64,000 nucleotides of DNA, taken from positions 476,001 to 540,000 of the forward strand of contig OY986439.1 of assembly GCA_963920525.1 (NCBI GenBank). Reading direction: 5' to 3'. Under the pieces are notes generated by a model, which saw only the letters and a list, made by a program, of their open reading frames with translations, searched no databases and was not told the DNA's origin. Positions within the stretch are counted from its first letter, which is position 1; each line of letters opens with the position of its first letter. Source of the stretch: Dichetophora obliterata. Taxonomy: Eukaryota > Arthropoda > Insecta > Diptera > Sciomyzidae. Shown here one piece after another: positions 24,834 to 36,661 of the stretch. Made by a program: the position numbers and the translations under genes.

Positions 24834-27800
24834 TTAATTTACTACATCAATAAGCGTATTAACATTTACATAGGATAAATTTAAGAGCCACGATTTCACT
24901 TCTCTTAAAAAAACATACTTATTACGAATACATCTAACATAACTAGGAAGACAATTGAACAATCTAGGACCAACCGAGGTATAAAAGTAAAAGAAATGTT
25001 GTAAGTTATGCGGTGGAACTAACGCTAAGCATTGATTATTAATCCTTAAGTTATAATTCATATAATTCCTATTGACAAGATAACCAGATCTTACAAAAAA
25101 CATTTTTAAGACTTTAAAATAATAAAGGTGTTTAAGAGGTAGGATGTTTAAGTTTTTATACAGAGGAAGACTACTTTCATTAATACTTTTTTTGCATATA
25201 ATTCTTATTGCGTGCTTCTGGACCGTTAGTAAAGGTTTAATTTTATTCATATGTGTACCGCCCCAGCAGGTCAGACCATATTCCAGCTTAGAATGAAATA
25301 TTCCAAAATATATACATTTAAGTAAATTGTTTGAACAATAAGACTTTAAAAGAAAAAGTTGTCTTATAGCTGCCATTAAGTATTTTTTTAAAGCAATAGA
25401 GTGATCTAACCAATTTAATTTCCAATCCACTATTACACCAAGATATTTAAACGTTTTAACACAATCAATCGGAAAACAACTTGTGGAACAGGTCTCAAGG
25501 GAGTCATATGTATATGTATAGTTCGACGAATTACAGATTTCATGGCAGATGGAATATTTTTTGCAATTTGCAGAGTGAAAATTAAATACAGGAAGTTTGC
25601 TTTCTATACCAGCCACATTAAAAAACATAATTTTTGTTTTGTCACTTAGAACAAGTTTGTGTGATGTAAACCAGTGTCTCAAGATTTCCAAATCATGATT
25701 TAATTCAAGAACAGCTTCAAAAGTTGAATTGCAGGAAAAAGTGCAAGCCATATCATCAGCAAATGCTATTGTTTTACTAGAAAACTTTTGAGAAAACAGT
25801 GAATTTATGAAGATCAAGAAAAGGACTGGGCCTAATACTGACCCTTGAGGTACTCCAATGGTTATATTTGCAAAATTACTATAAAAAGTATCAATTTTGA
25901 CTCTTTGTACTCTGTGCGACAAATATGACGAGAACCAATTTAAGACCATGCCACGAAAACCACATTTAAACAATTTATTTAAAAGAATTTGATGATCAAC
26001 TGTATCAAATGCCTTAGTTATATCCACGAATACGGCCGCGGAGACTTGTTTGCAATTCAAACTATTGTAAATGTTAGTACAAAAACTCATAAGGGCATCT
26101 TCAGTGGACAGACTTTGTCTAAAGCCATATTGGCAATCACTAAAAAATTTTGTTTTGTTTAAAAAGTCAATCATTCGTGATTTGACAGCTTTTTCAAAAA
26201 TTTTCGAAAAAGTAGAAAGAATCGAAATCGGTCTATAATTATTGAGCATCGATCTATTTCCTTTTTTGAAAAGTGGAATAACCTCAGCTTTTTTTAGTTC
26301 ATCAGGAAAAATTCCAGAATTAATGCTTTTGTTAAACAAATGACAAAGAATATCTGCAACATTGAATACTATTTTCTTTACAAAATTGCTAGAAAAACCA
26401 TTTTCAGTGTCGGAATTTGAATTCTTAAGAGACATGATAATTTTATAAACTTCCAAAGAAGATATTTCTTCAAAAAAGAAACTCTTAAGGCTTGTATTTT
26501 CATTTTCTACGCAATTACAAGAATAATTTACAAGGCCATTATCCAGAACGACATCACTACCAATAGTAGAAAAAAACTTATTAAATAAATTTGCTTTGTC
26601 ACATGGACTAGAATAAACCTTACCATCATCTTCAATCTCATGAATAATATTATTTGTGTTAGATTTATTTAAAATGTTGTTTACTAATTGCCATTCCTTT
26701 TTAGCATCACCACTGATCTTATTGAATTCATTTTTGAAATATTCACTTTTTACATTGGAGGTTTCGGTTATAATTTCTCTACAGAGTCTATTATATCGGG
26801 CTTTTAGATTAGCATTCGAAGGAAATTTTTTAATTTTCTTATAAAGTTTATTTTTAATCTTTATTCTATTAAGCAACTCAGATGTCATCCACTTTTTGAG
26901 TCTTTTAGTTTTATTAGACAACGCTACTGTAACGCTTTTTGAACATCGAGCAGTGTAATGAGATAATGTGTCAATAAAAGTATTAAAAGCAATAGACGGA
27001 TTTGGTTCAGTATACACATTTACCCAAGACTCATGAAGAAGATAATTATTTAGCTGAATGAAATCGGTTATTAGTTTAAATGAATCAATAGGCGAGTTTG
27101 TATTTTTACACAAGACAACATTTTCAAACACTAAACATGTCAGGCAATGGTCGGATAAAGAGAGATTACAGACTGAACTACAGATTGAAATATTTTTTGA
27201 TTGAGATAACCGCACAAAAATATGGTCAATACAAGTACAAGATTGATTGGTAATACGAGTTGGTTCATTTATACACGATTCAAGACCGTACGAAGCAAGC
27301 ATAAATAAATAGTTGTCAACAAATACAGAGTCTTGCAAAATATTAAGGTTTATATCACCAAGTAAAATGACATTATTGGATTTTTCCGAATACAATAAAT
27401 CATTTAAGTCATCTAAAAAAATGTCCAAAGAAGTGTTAACAACGAATCTATAAATACAAATAAATACAAAAGTCTGGTTATCAATTAAACATTTAACTTT
27501 AACAACATCCGAACTCATAAGATTATAACTTAAAAACTCACAATTTATGGTATTCGTAACAAAGACGGCCACACCACCGGCTGCATACTGGTCATTGCAA
27601 TTTGCATAAAACTTGTACCCCGGAATAGCAAAAAGTGACTTTTCAGTATCGTAAATCCATGTTTCGGTTAAGAAAATGAAATCAGGCTTATATATGAAGG
27701 ATTCAAGATGTAGTAAAAAATTATCAAAATTCTTGCGCATACTTCTAATGTTTTGAGAAATAATATAAAAGCTGTTATTATTGTTTGGGTTAGTTGAAAT

Positions 27801-27893
27801 ACTTTGAAAATCTACACTTCTACAATTTGTCAAAGGAAGATCATATAAATTATCACCATGATCTAAGTTAACCATACTATTGAGATTATTCAT
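24834..27893 (-). CDS. LINE ORF2: endonuclease and reverse transcriptase (1,019 aa)
   Basis: The protein nicks target DNA and primes reverse transcription of the element's RNA there. The N-terminal APE-type endonuclease is visible as SQNIRSMRKNFDN (about residue 47), FLTETW, GGVAVFV, LLGDINLNI (about 175) and SDHCLTCLVF (about 246). Reverse transcriptase motifs follow: [62 protein letters not shown], the catalytic box FADD (residues 711-714, with F where Y is commoner) and KFKYLGV-type motif 7 (CVKTFKYLGVIVDWKLNW). The C-terminal tail is of normal length and includes YGLTCWGGTH. There are no internal stops, so it may encode an active enzyme. The ATG at 27,893 lies 49 bp after the ORF1 stop. 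Confidence 0.95.
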   Translation of the reverse strand: MNNLNSMVNLDHGDNLYDLPLTNCRSVDFQSISTNPNNNNSFYIISQNIRSMRKNFDNFLLHLESFIYKPDFIFLTETWIYDTEKSLFAIPGYKFYANCNDQYAAGGVAVFVTNTINCEFLSYNLMSSDVVKVKCLIDNQTFVFICIYRFVVNTSLDIFLDDLNDLLYSEKSNNVILLGDINLNILQDSVFVDNYLFMLASYGLESCINEPTRITNQSCTCIDHIFVRLSQSKNISICSSVCNLSLSDHCLTCLVFENVVLCKNTNSPIDSFKLITDFIQLNNYLLHESWVNVYTEPNPSIAFNTFIDTLSHYTARCSKSVTVALSNKTKRLKKWMTSELLNRIKIKNKLYKKIKKFPSNANLKARYNRLCREIITETSNVKSEYFKNEFNKISGDAKKEWQLVNNILNKSNTNNIIHEIEDDGKVYSSPCDKANLFNKFFSTIGSDVVLDNGLVNYSCNCVENENTSLKSFFFEEISSLEVYKIIMSLKNSNSDTENGFSSNFVKKIVFNVADILCHLFNKSINSGIFPDELKKAEVIPLFKKGNRSMLNNYRPISILSTFSKIFEKAVKSRMIDFLNKTKFFSDCQYGFRQSLSTEDALMSFCTNIYNSLNCKQVSAAVFVDITKAFDTVDHQILLNKLFKCGFRGMVLNWFSSYLSHRVQRVKIDTFYSNFANITIGVPQGSVLGPVLFLIFINSLFSQKFSSKTIAFADDMACTFSCNSTFEAVLELNHDLEILRHWFTSHKLVLSDKTKIMFFNVAGIESKLPVFNFHSANCKKYSICHEICNSSNYTYTYDSLETCSTSCFPIDCVKTFKYLGVIVDWKLNWLDHSIALKKYLMAAIRQLFLLKSYCSNNLLKCIYFGIFHSKLEYGLTCWGGTHMNKIKPLLTVQKHAIRIICKKSINESSLPLYKNLNILPLKHLYYFKVLKMFFVRSGYLVNRNYMNYNLRINNQCLALVPPHNLQHFFYFYTSVGPRLFNCLPSYVRCIRNKYVFLREVKSWLLNLSYVNVNTLIDVVN

Positions 27894-27942
27894 TATATTT
27901 AATTTTTAATTTATAAAACAAGAAAACAAGAGCAATTACAAA

Positions 27943-29187
27943 TTAATTGACTCTGTTTAGATCATCAAACGAATTAATAACGATAATAATATCACCTTCC
28001 TTTTTACGCATCAAAATTTTACCATTTTTAACCCAAACAAATTTAAAACTTTTTTCTTTTTTTAATTTCTTAGCAGCTTTTAAAAGATTTCTGGTCAACG
28101 CGGGCAAGTTATCATTTATATAAATTTTATTGTGACTATTTCCACCAAATAGTTTTGCATTTAGCTTTTTTACGTTAGAAAACTTGTTCCTCATTATTTC
28201 TTTCTTCCTATAAAGAGATAAAAACTTTACACATAAAATATTAGGAGAAGAGTTTGATGTTGACGTTTCACTTGTCTTTTTAATAGATTTAACATAACAA
28301 TCATCGATTTCTAAATCAGTAATGTTTGAATTTAGGCCCTCACAGAAAATTGTCATTGCTGCGTTTAGTGCGTTGCTGTTGTTTATATTTGGGACACCAA
28401 CAATTTCTACGCATTTTTCTCTATTTTTATTCTGGAGATAGACAACTTCTTGCTGTAGCTCATTTACCTTGCACTCCAATAACTGTTTTTCCTCTTGCAA
28501 AATAGAGATTTGAGCAAGCGCGTCAGCATTCATTTTTTTAAGAGCTAGAATTTCGTTGAATACGAGCTCCAATGTGATGGACGGCTCATTGGCATGTATG
28601 ATGTTGTTGTTGTGAAGTTGCGACTGAGCTTGAGTGAGAGTCTCAGCATTAATGTTGTTTCTTGGCTGCTGAGGCTCCGCACGCTGTAGGTCCGGTTGAT
28701 AGTGTTGATGAGTTGGCGCAGTTTCTGCATGTTGATTTTTATTGCATTGTTGTTGTTGCTGTAATTTAGCAGTCTCAGTTGACGAAGAAGCAAGAAGTGG
28801 AGAATGAACGGAAAATTGTTTTTGTAGCTGCTGCAGTTTTTGCTTTGGAACAGCCGGCACTGGAGGAGAAGGAGAGAGATTCCCTTTATGAGTTTTTGCG
28901 GAGGAATCTGCTACTCTAGTTGCTGAAGTTAAAGATGACGTTGAAGCCAGAGGTGGAGAGCGAAGTGAAGTACGACGCGCAGCCGAACAAGTATTGCAAA
29001 TAAAGCCTTTGTTGTTAATTTGCATAAATTCGACATCACTCTGATTTATATTCATGCAGCTCCAATGGAAATATTCATTGCAATTAGTACACTTTATTTT
29101 TTGCTGATTTCGCTCAACTTTTTGTTTGCATACTACACAAGGCATTGTTAAAATATTTAATAAATTAGAAATTAACGAAAAAAACAA
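27943..29187 (-). CDS. LINE ORF1: PHD-finger nucleic-acid-binding protein (up to 414 aa)
   Basis: ORF1 proteins coat the element RNA and act as chaperones. Near the N terminus is a C4HC3 PHD-type finger (CVVC..., CTNCNEYFHWSC, CNTC; about residues 17-68). Then comes a low-complexity region rich in Ser, Pro, Gln and Asn (about 75-205), a coiled-coil-like stretch (EILALKKMNADALAQISI..., about 210-255) and a C-terminal domain containing VEIVGVP and YINDNLP, reminiscent of the FP-like/RRM part of other LINE ORF1 proteins. The open frame starts at 29,187. The Met of MPCVVC, 14 codons downstream, could be the real start because the finger begins right after it. No stops or frameshifts. Confidence 0.88.
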   Translation of the reverse strand: MFFSLISNLLNILTMPCVVCKQKVERNQQKIKCTNCNEYFHWSCMNINQSDVEFMQINNKGFICNTCSAARRTSLRSPPLASTSSLTSATRVADSSAKTHKGNLSPSPPVPAVPKQKLQQLQKQFSVHSPLLASSSTETAKLQQQQQCNKNQHAETAPTHQHYQPDLQRAEPQQPRNNINAETLTQAQSQLHNNNIIHANEPSITLELVFNEILALKKMNADALAQISILQEEKQLLECKVNELQQEVVYLQNKNREKCVEIVGVPNINNSNALNAAMTIFCEGLNSNITDLEIDDCYVKSIKKTSETSTSNSSPNILCVKFLSLYRKKEIMRNKFSNVKKLNAKLFGGNSHNKIYINDNLPALTRNLLKAAKKLKKEKSFKFVWVKNGKILMRKKEGDIIIVINSFDDLNRVN

Positions 29188-29272
29188 AGAAAATCACACT
29201 AAAAGTGCGTAGAATTATAAGTACGTGTTGACCCCACGACGAACAAATACTGCGAATTAAGTATTAAGTATA

Positions 29273-29640
29273 TCTTTGCATCAAACCCTTACCCGCTTAA
29301 AGACTAATGTGATAGCAAGCAGTTTGGTGCATGCATCGTCCTTGTCCAATGCATGGATTGGATTCTATAACGACGAAACGGTACCATAAAATGCAAAACA
29401 TTTTACAAACGCGGAAATCTCCTAAACCATAAGAGATAGAGAAAAAAATCTTTGCAACACACCATGAATCGTCCTTGTCCGATATATGGTTTGGACTTTA
29501 TGAAGGTTAAACTTCACCAAAAAGTTAAAACAAAATTTTGGATCAAACCTTTACCCGTCTTGCATGATTGCATGAATCTTCTTGTCCGATATACGGTTTT
29601 GATTTTATAGCAATAAAACCAAAAAGGACCTTAAAAAAAT
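29273..29640. repeat. Diverged tandem repeat, units of roughly 150-170 bp
   Basis: Phrases such as CGTCCTTGTCC, TCAAACC-TTACCCG, CCTAAACCATAAGAGATAGA and CTTGTCCGATATACGGTTTT recur in order two to three times. The partial unit at 24,418-24,453 on the far side of the LINE continues the series, so the LINE split this array. Confidence 0.6.
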
Positions 29641-32600
29641 CTCGATTTTAGTGGCAACTCAACTTTTTAAAATTTATTAGGCTTTTTCCAAGGATGACTT
29701 GAGGACTTAAGCAGTTGTGTATATTGTAACATTTGACAGCTTTAAAATAGTGATGCTACATTTGAGAGTTTATATACCCATTATTTTATAAATATATTTA
29801 GTAAATTACTTGAAGATATACTTCAATAAATTTCTCAATCAAAAGTGTGGTGTGTTCACGAAAACCTAAATGCACAAGTCCTCAACTGCACTGGCAATAG
29901 CACTTTATCGTGAATACCCCTAATATTAGAATGGACACTGAATATTTTTCCTTTACTACATGGTAAGAGCGCTTCAAACAATTCGCTTAGCGAATTATCA
30001 AACCAGGTTCGTGCAAGCGTTAAAAAATTTAAAAAAATCGAACATGACAACTCAAAATGCTTAGTTATCACTTAAACACATCTACAGTGTAATAACATAT
30101 TGCAAAAATTCTTCCAGCTAAGCGCAAAAATTATTTTACTATTTTTGTCTTCAAAACAACAAGGGTACCTTTTTCCCCTTCATACATTCATTTTTAAATT
30201 CGAAAGTGTTGCACACATAGAAAAACGGTATAAAAAATATTAGAGGAATTGTAATTTTTAAGTTTTCTAAATTTGTTTCAGCTAAATCGGACTAGTGGTT
30301 CTCGAGTTATGTCAAACAAAAGAGCCTAAAACGTGAAAAATTCCCCTATACGATAGTTACTAACTTCAAATCGATATTAAAAATATTTTGGCAGGTAAGA
30401 AGAGAAAACGAATGATGCAGAAATTCTTCTTTTTGGGTCTAATTTCACATACAGTTCTCAGAATTGAATTGGCAATCAATGAACTGAAAAATGTTGTACT
30501 GTGATAGTAAGCAAAGTTCTGTTTATTTTCTGTGGACGATTCGGTTCATCCCCTCTAACGCTGCTCAACCGCTGTGATCTTGCTCTTTTCTGTGCGTCGT
30601 TGTTTTAGATTTGCTTGGTAATTGTTGTTGGTTTAGTTAGCTAAAATTTTTTTAGATGTTCTTAATTTTTACTCGACATAAACAGCTGTATTTGACAACT
30701 AGCTCGCTTTTCTCTTCTTTCTACTTCATTCCTCTCCGAGTCGGCCTTTCCTGGATATTCTGCCATGAGTTAGAGTACGAATAAAGCGAATGTTTATTTT
30801 CTGCATGTATGTAAGCATACGTTGTGCTTTAAGAACTACATTTATTTTTTAAATACCATAATAAATTCGAATTATTTTTATTATGCATTATATTCTTTCC
30901 ATATTAAAAAGTTATTTTGTTAACTAAAATTTTAATTTTAAATACTTTTAAAATATACATATATGTATATGCTCTATACTACAGGATAAATAAATAATTC
31001 AAACTTACCCATATTTATTTCCATTAATTAAACATAACTTTGAACTACATTTAGTTTTAACCAACAAAACAAATGAAAAAGAACAAAAAATTCATCACCA
31101 TATATACAAAACAAAACAAATTTTTACATGAATTTAATTGTGAGCTTTTTAGATCAGGTAAGTTTAAAGAACAAATTTGTTTTTGAATAATTTTTATTTA
31201 GAAGATGAAATACTTTAAAAAAGTTTTGAAGAATATACATGAAAAAAAGCAGAATTTTTCTCTATTACTGTATAAAAAGGAATTTTACGTCTATACTTAC
31301 GATACTATCGAAACTGTGTCTTTTTTTTTGTGAAATGTATAAATTCGCCTTTACAGCGATAGCAAATTTGTAAGATTTCGTGACCATAAAATTTCTGATT
31401 TTTGTCCACTAGATAAACTACTGTGCGCCGCGAGAGCGATTCATCTCATGTCTAGCTAGATTCAACGAAAAAGTTACGTCATTGGAAACAGAAAAACAGG
31501 CTTTGTTTCACGTGGTAGAAGAACATTGCAAATTTTACCCTTGCGAAGCAACCAAATCTCACACTATTGAACGTACGCAGCAACAGAAACACAATCACAA
31601 TGATTAAAATAAATTTTACTACATTGTCTACTGTGTTACTTTTAAAAATCACTTTACAAAAAAATCTTACCGCTCCCAAAAATGGTAAAGGGCTTATATT
31701 ATGACGCAGAATTTCGTCTTACAGCGCGGTTTGTATGGGGGTCATTTTCATAAATTTTTTCAAGCACATTTAAGTATGTTAGTTGACACTTTGGGGTATA
31801 CCTACAGCCTTTAATATTGATTGCCAAAACATATGCTTTAAAAAAACATATGCCAAAATATCAATCAGAGTACGAAGCTGTTCATGCTATTGTTATGGTT
31901 GTCTGTTTGGTTGTTGCTGTGGTTGTTGTTTTGGTTTTTGTTGTAGTTGTTGGTTTGGTTTGAAATTGTGACGTTTGTTGTTGTTGGTTTTAATATGTAT
32001 GTAAAATGTACATAAATACACATCTGCTGCTTTCGTTTTTGTCGTTTGTTATAGTTTTTTTTTTATTTTCAGCAAGATAAATACAATAGAGAATATAGAT
32101 GCGTGTAGCTACAAAGCCAGTATATATTTCTACTAGAGTTGTGCTTAGAAAAATCTATTATTGAAATACCATAATAAATTTGAATTATGTATATTATGCA
32201 TTATACATTTTCCATATTAATAATGATGTATAACAAAATCTAAATTTTATTAACTAAAATTTAAGTTTTAAATTACTTTTAAGATATACATGTATGTACG
32301 TACAGTTGAGAACAAAATAATAGCAGTACTCTTATATTTAGACATGTTTGGATAAATAAAGCTAGTCTACGAACTTCGAATCCGGTAAACCCATTATCGT
32401 TCCTATATGTAATTTTAACCCTGGTTTAAATCTGTGCTCAGATTCTTCCTATATTGAAACATTTTCAATATATAGGGTGTTTTACGTTTCTGGTACGTGT
32501 TTAGTATTATTGATCTAGAATCTGAACTACTTACCATAAAACAAAAAAATTATTTTGTATTTTAGGAAAAGTATTAGCATTATCGTGCCTTGTGCGGTAG

Positions 32601-34132
32601 CGGAGCAAAAATTTAGGGATTATACAACGAAATATCAACAAATTTTGTATCTTTTGTTTTAGCGGAGCTGTAATCGTCCATGCAGGATCCTAATTACTTT
32701 AGCATTTGACCCAGTCTAATGTGCAATCAACTTTACTTCTTAAATGTGAAGGATAACAAAGGTTTGAGAAAACACAGTTAGAACAGCTTTTTTTATGAAT
32801 GTGTTTATATTTATTTGTTTTAATATTTTTAAATAAAAAAGATCCAATTGTAATTAATCGTGCTACTTTTTGTTTTACAGCTATATAAATTTATTAAAAG
32901 TCTTAATAATTTAGTAAGATATTTATCTTGCTTCATATGTATATACGTAATAGCCAAGGGACATTTTTAAAAACAGTTTCATTTAAAATATATATATATG
33001 TATAGAAATTATATTTTCTATTAGCAAACATTTCATCTGCAGCATGTGCTTACTTATTATGCATTTGTTTGAATTTAAAACCTAGATAAATATATGGTCC
33101 TTCTTGGAATACTATCATTGTTAATATTCCAAATCAATTATTCAGCTTCCTTGCGTGCACCTTGCGTGTACAAAACGTATACATATATGTATATGTGCAC
33201 ATAAACATTGGTACATGTATTATATGTATATGAAGAGTTTTTTGCAAGAAAATAATATACTATATAATAAAAAATTGAAATAGTCAACTAAAATATTTTG
33301 AAAAAACCAATTTTTGTATTAAAATATGTAATTGTATATAGAAAGAAGAATATTTTGGAAAGGGCCCGTTATTTTATTAGAAAGTGTTGATATTATATTA
33401 TATTAAATTATATTATATTAAGTACTAGTATAAACGATTGTCGTACGAGAGGTCCTCCGCACACTTCCTCTTTGAAGCCTTTTGCCGAAAGCACTTGTTT
33501 CTCTTTTTAAAGCATGATTTTTTATACACTTGATTTTTGCAAAATATAGTACCAATTTTAATAACACTTAACGTATTGAAGCAGTGTTGAAAAATAAGTT
33601 AAAGTGTAAAAGTTCACAAAGTCGAGTTTGGCAACAATCATATTCATACACAACTTTACAAACTGTCCTTGCAACCTTCATATACGTAGCAACTCAGGTG
33701 TCGTTTTGCGGCTGATATAAATATATTTTTTGGTATAATCGACTTAAATGGACTCAAAAGAATTTAATTAAATTCTTCAGAACTTTTTTTGGAAAAGGAT
33801 GAAAACAAAAAGAGGTAGTTAGATCAAAAACGTATTACTGTAAAAACCCAATATTGTCACTGATAAGTATGAAATATATTTTCTGTGCATACTTTCAGGC
33901 TGAACATTTTTGAGAACAGTATGTCTTGTAAAATTAATGTACTGTAAAAAATAATTACAATTTGAGAAATTCTGTGTGCGGAGCAGCATGCTTGTCTTTT
34001 ATGTATTAAGATGTGCATACTTTCAGGCTGAATAGTTTGAGAGATATTGGACACGGCGCAGCGTGCTTGCCTTTTATATATTAAGATTAACGAACGTACA
34101 AAATCGATTTATGAAATCATGTGGCTTGCAAT
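29641..34132. other. Intergenic DNA, no gene seen
   Basis: No coding frame supported. It holds a TTG/GGT-rich low-complexity tract (about 31,885-31,990), TATTA-type microsatellites (about 33,390-33,420) and, at about 33,880-34,080, a local duplication of GTGCATACTTTCAGGCTGAA and of a CAGC-TGCTTG-CTTTTAT phrase. CAGTTGAGAACAAAATAATA at about 32,303 looks like one end of a Tc1/mariner-type MITE, but its partner was not found. Confidence 0.4.
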
Positions 34133-34911
34133 TAGGGCTGCCAGGTTTTCTTTATACATATCAATACGTAACAATACGTATTAGTTGTCAAACTTTGTAT
34201 CTGTGAATAAGAGTCCAGACAGTTGGCAAGACAGTAGAGAAAATAGTAAATAAATTTATATTTTATGAAAATTTTTCTGTTAAAACTACGAGCACTCCAA
34301 AGTATTGCAAATTTCCAACTAATTCTATTGAATTATATCATCTTCTATTATTTGATATGCTAAATATCATTCTACTGTCCTAGATACTGTCCCGCCAACT
34401 GTCTACAAAAAAGTTAAGACAGTAGAGCAGACAGTAGCAGAAAGCTGCAAAAGTGAGTGTGTGTGGGTAAAAATTTGTGAAATGTGGGTAAAATGTGTTG
34501 CGACTGTCTTAACAGTACTGTCTCGTGTAACCCCCGTGTTACTGAAAATTGATTTTTTCGAGTTGTATGTAACTTTAAAAAATAAATTTTATATTTTAAA
34601 CAAAAGTCAGTGACACCAGAACTCAAATAAATGAATATAGAAACAAATTAGACTTATATTTTTACTAACCAATATTAATATCTGAAAATTCAAAACTTGT
34701 ATTTTATAATGTATTTTACATAATAAGTATTTTAAAAAAAGTGAAAATATTACAAAATAAAATTGTTTTTCAAGAAATCGGGACATTTTGCGTCCCGCGT
34801 GAGGTCTTCGCGGGACGCCAAATGTCCCGATTTCTTGAAAAACAATTTTATTTTGTAATATTTTCGCGAAGACCTCACGCGGGACGCACATTTTTGGACC
34901 TGGCAGCCCTA
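34133..34911. mobile_element. hAT-type MITE with 8-bp target duplication
   Basis: Terminal repeats TAGGGCTGCCAG (34,133-34,144) and CTGGCAGCCCTA (34,900-34,911) are perfect inverted copies. They are flanked by CTTGCAAT at 34,125-34,132 and 34,912-34,919, a perfect 8-bp direct duplication, the hallmark of the hAT superfamily. The element is 779 bp with no transposase, hence non-autonomous. Near its right end is an almost perfect palindrome (annotated separately). The ORFs at about 34,607-35,043 arise from that palindrome. Confidence 0.92.
34743..34865. repeat. Near-perfect 57-bp palindrome with alternative hairpin
   Basis: Arms 34,743-34,799 and 34,809-34,865 match at 56 of 57 positions around a 9-base loop. 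Immediately after, 34,866-34,888 (GCGAAGACCTCACGCGGGAC...) is complementary to 34,789-34,811, which includes the loop. The right part can therefore pair in two mutually exclusive ways. The GC-rich core stands out from the AT-rich surroundings. Confidence 0.9.
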
Positions 34912-35260
34912 CTTGCAATAAGCCCTTCATGCACACATATCTTTTTTAAGGTGCTTCAAAATCAATTTTTTTTAAATATTCAGGTGTTACAGCAGAAATT
35001 AATAGTGTGTTATGCAAAAATAATATTTTGGAAAAATTCATAAAAGGAATCACTTTTCCAGCTGTCGCACGGGCCCCAAAGTACAGTCAAAGCTTGATAT
35101 AACGAACCCCCGAAATAGTGAACTTTCATTTTTTAACACAGACTACTCTAAATAGTGAACAACTGATAGTGAACAAAATAGTAACTTACATTTCAAAGAA
35201 TAAGCAAAGCAGTACGCAAAAAAATTAATCTCGAAAATACGAACATTCGCTTGTATTGTA
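34912..35260. other. Spacer, no gene
   Basis: AT-rich. ACAGTCAAAGCTTGATATAA then CGAAC near 35,082 resembles the ends of pogo/Tigger-like transposons, but no partner end was found. Otherwise featureless. Confidence 0.35.
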
Positions 35261-36493
35261 GAAAAGTACACTTTTTTGGCGAATACAATTATAATGTATT
35301 TTTTACGAGGATTGAAATACCGTCTGAGTTTTTAAAATACAGTGAACTATTCTTGTTGAATTTTATTGAAAAAGGAAAAAATTTTGGTAAAACAAACTAA
35401 AATTTGATCTAATTTTGTTCATAAAACCTATCAAATAATTTTCCACAGACTTTGAGTATTTTTTGTAGTTTTATTTGCTGTTATATAAAAACAATAATTT
35501 CTTAAGGGAAGTTTAAGGCAAACATTTTTTTTTGAAAATTCAACTGTCTTAAAAATTTATTTATTTTTTTTAATTATAATACATTGCTTAAAACCTCATG
35601 CGCCAGAGTAACTTTAAATGCGTTTTTCTTGAAACATAGTTTTTCAAAACGGGCTACACTACTGCAAACAAACTAATCGATTAAAAAAATTAGCATTATT
35701 GGAAAATTTGTCTAGTTTTTACACGCAACAATATGGTAAAAATAAACGTTCATTTTTCTACGCTTCTTAATTTTCCATATTTTTATTCCATTTTGGTAAA
35801 AGATTTGCACTCAAGCATCTTTTTTTAATGCATTTTTGTTATTTATTTTCAGACGATCTGGAGCCGAGCTATGGAGTGACACGATTTTGACCTTTTTTAA
35901 GCACACCAACTTCAACGATATCTTTATATAAAAAAAATATATGTACAATAAACATGCAAATGAAATTTTTTGAATATACATAAAATAAACTTTTTTAGAA
36001 AACATCTTCTAAAATATGCCTTAATTTTAACCGCTTATAGCGAAAATCTCCCTTAAGCCAAACGACGCGGTGTGTAAAAAAAGTAGTATGATAGAATCAT
36101 AACTTTTACACGGTAGCACCAATAACTTTGATTTTGGTCGCATTGAGTTCACCATAAAACAATAATGAAGAATCAAACACACAATTGTGTCCAAAAATAT
36201 TTTTTTAAATTTTATGAACAAAATGAAATCAAATTGTAATTTTTTTTCCTAATTTTTTCCTTTTTCAATAAAATTCAATAAGAATGGTTTAACGCATTTA
36301 AAAAATTCAAAATGCAAAGCAATTTTCGTTAAAAATTTATAATGAGGCACATTTTTTAAGCATTTGATCTCTAAAAAAAGTGTACTTTTCTTTGATTTTT
36401 AATATTAAGAAAGTAACAATACTTTCAAATATTCAAAAATCATAAGATACATTTTTTAAGCATTTGACCTCTAAAAAAAAGTGTACTTTTCTT
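35261..36493. mobile_element. Fold-back element with long diverged inverted repeats
   Basis: TTGAATTTTATTGAAAAAGG at about 35,358 is matched inverted by CCTTTTTCAATAAAATTCAA at about 36,260-36,280. The pairing can be followed outward through AAAAGTACACTTTTTT (35,263) to its inverse at 36,377-36,391. The right arm carries a 110-bp direct duplication (about 36,351-36,430 and 36,447-36,525). The element is about 1.2 kb without coding capacity. End points are approximate and no target duplication was resolved. Confidence 0.6.
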
Positions 36494-36661
36494 TGATTTT
36501 TAATATTAAGAAAGTAACAATACTTTAGTGCCCATGCGGCAGCTGAAATATTGATTGTTCTTAAAAATATTTCTAGTATTTTATTTTTGCATCACACTCT
36601 ATCAATAACTGTTGGAAGACCTGAATATTTCGAAAAAAGTTTAATTTGAAGCACCCTAATA

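Larger units (their letters stand above)
24459..29272 (-). mobile_element. Full-length non-LTR retrotransposon (CR1/L2-like, tentative)
   Basis: A unit of about 4.8 kb: 5' UTR (about 29,188-29,272), ORF1 (29,187-27,943), 49-bp gap, ORF2 (27,893-24,834), 3' UTR and a 3' A-tail seen as a T-run on the plus strand (24,456-24,468). It sits in a diverged tandem repeat. Comparing the flanks (GATAGAGCAAAACGTCTTT on the left, TCTTTGCATCAAACC on the right) with the related unit at about 29,430 (GATAGAGAAAAAAATCTTTG) reconstructs the empty site and suggests a short TCTTT duplication (24,454-24,458 and 29,273-29,277). Both frames are open. A PHD-finger ORF1 with an APE endonuclease is known from the CR1 group; clade placement needs a phylogeny. 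Confidence 0.9.

Noticed and set aside
32303..32340. Tc1/mariner-type MITE end
   Set aside because: The inverted partner was not found in the following several kilobases.
35082..35110. Terminal repeat of a pogo/Tigger-like transposon
   Set aside because: Only one end seen; no inverted partner at a sensible distance.
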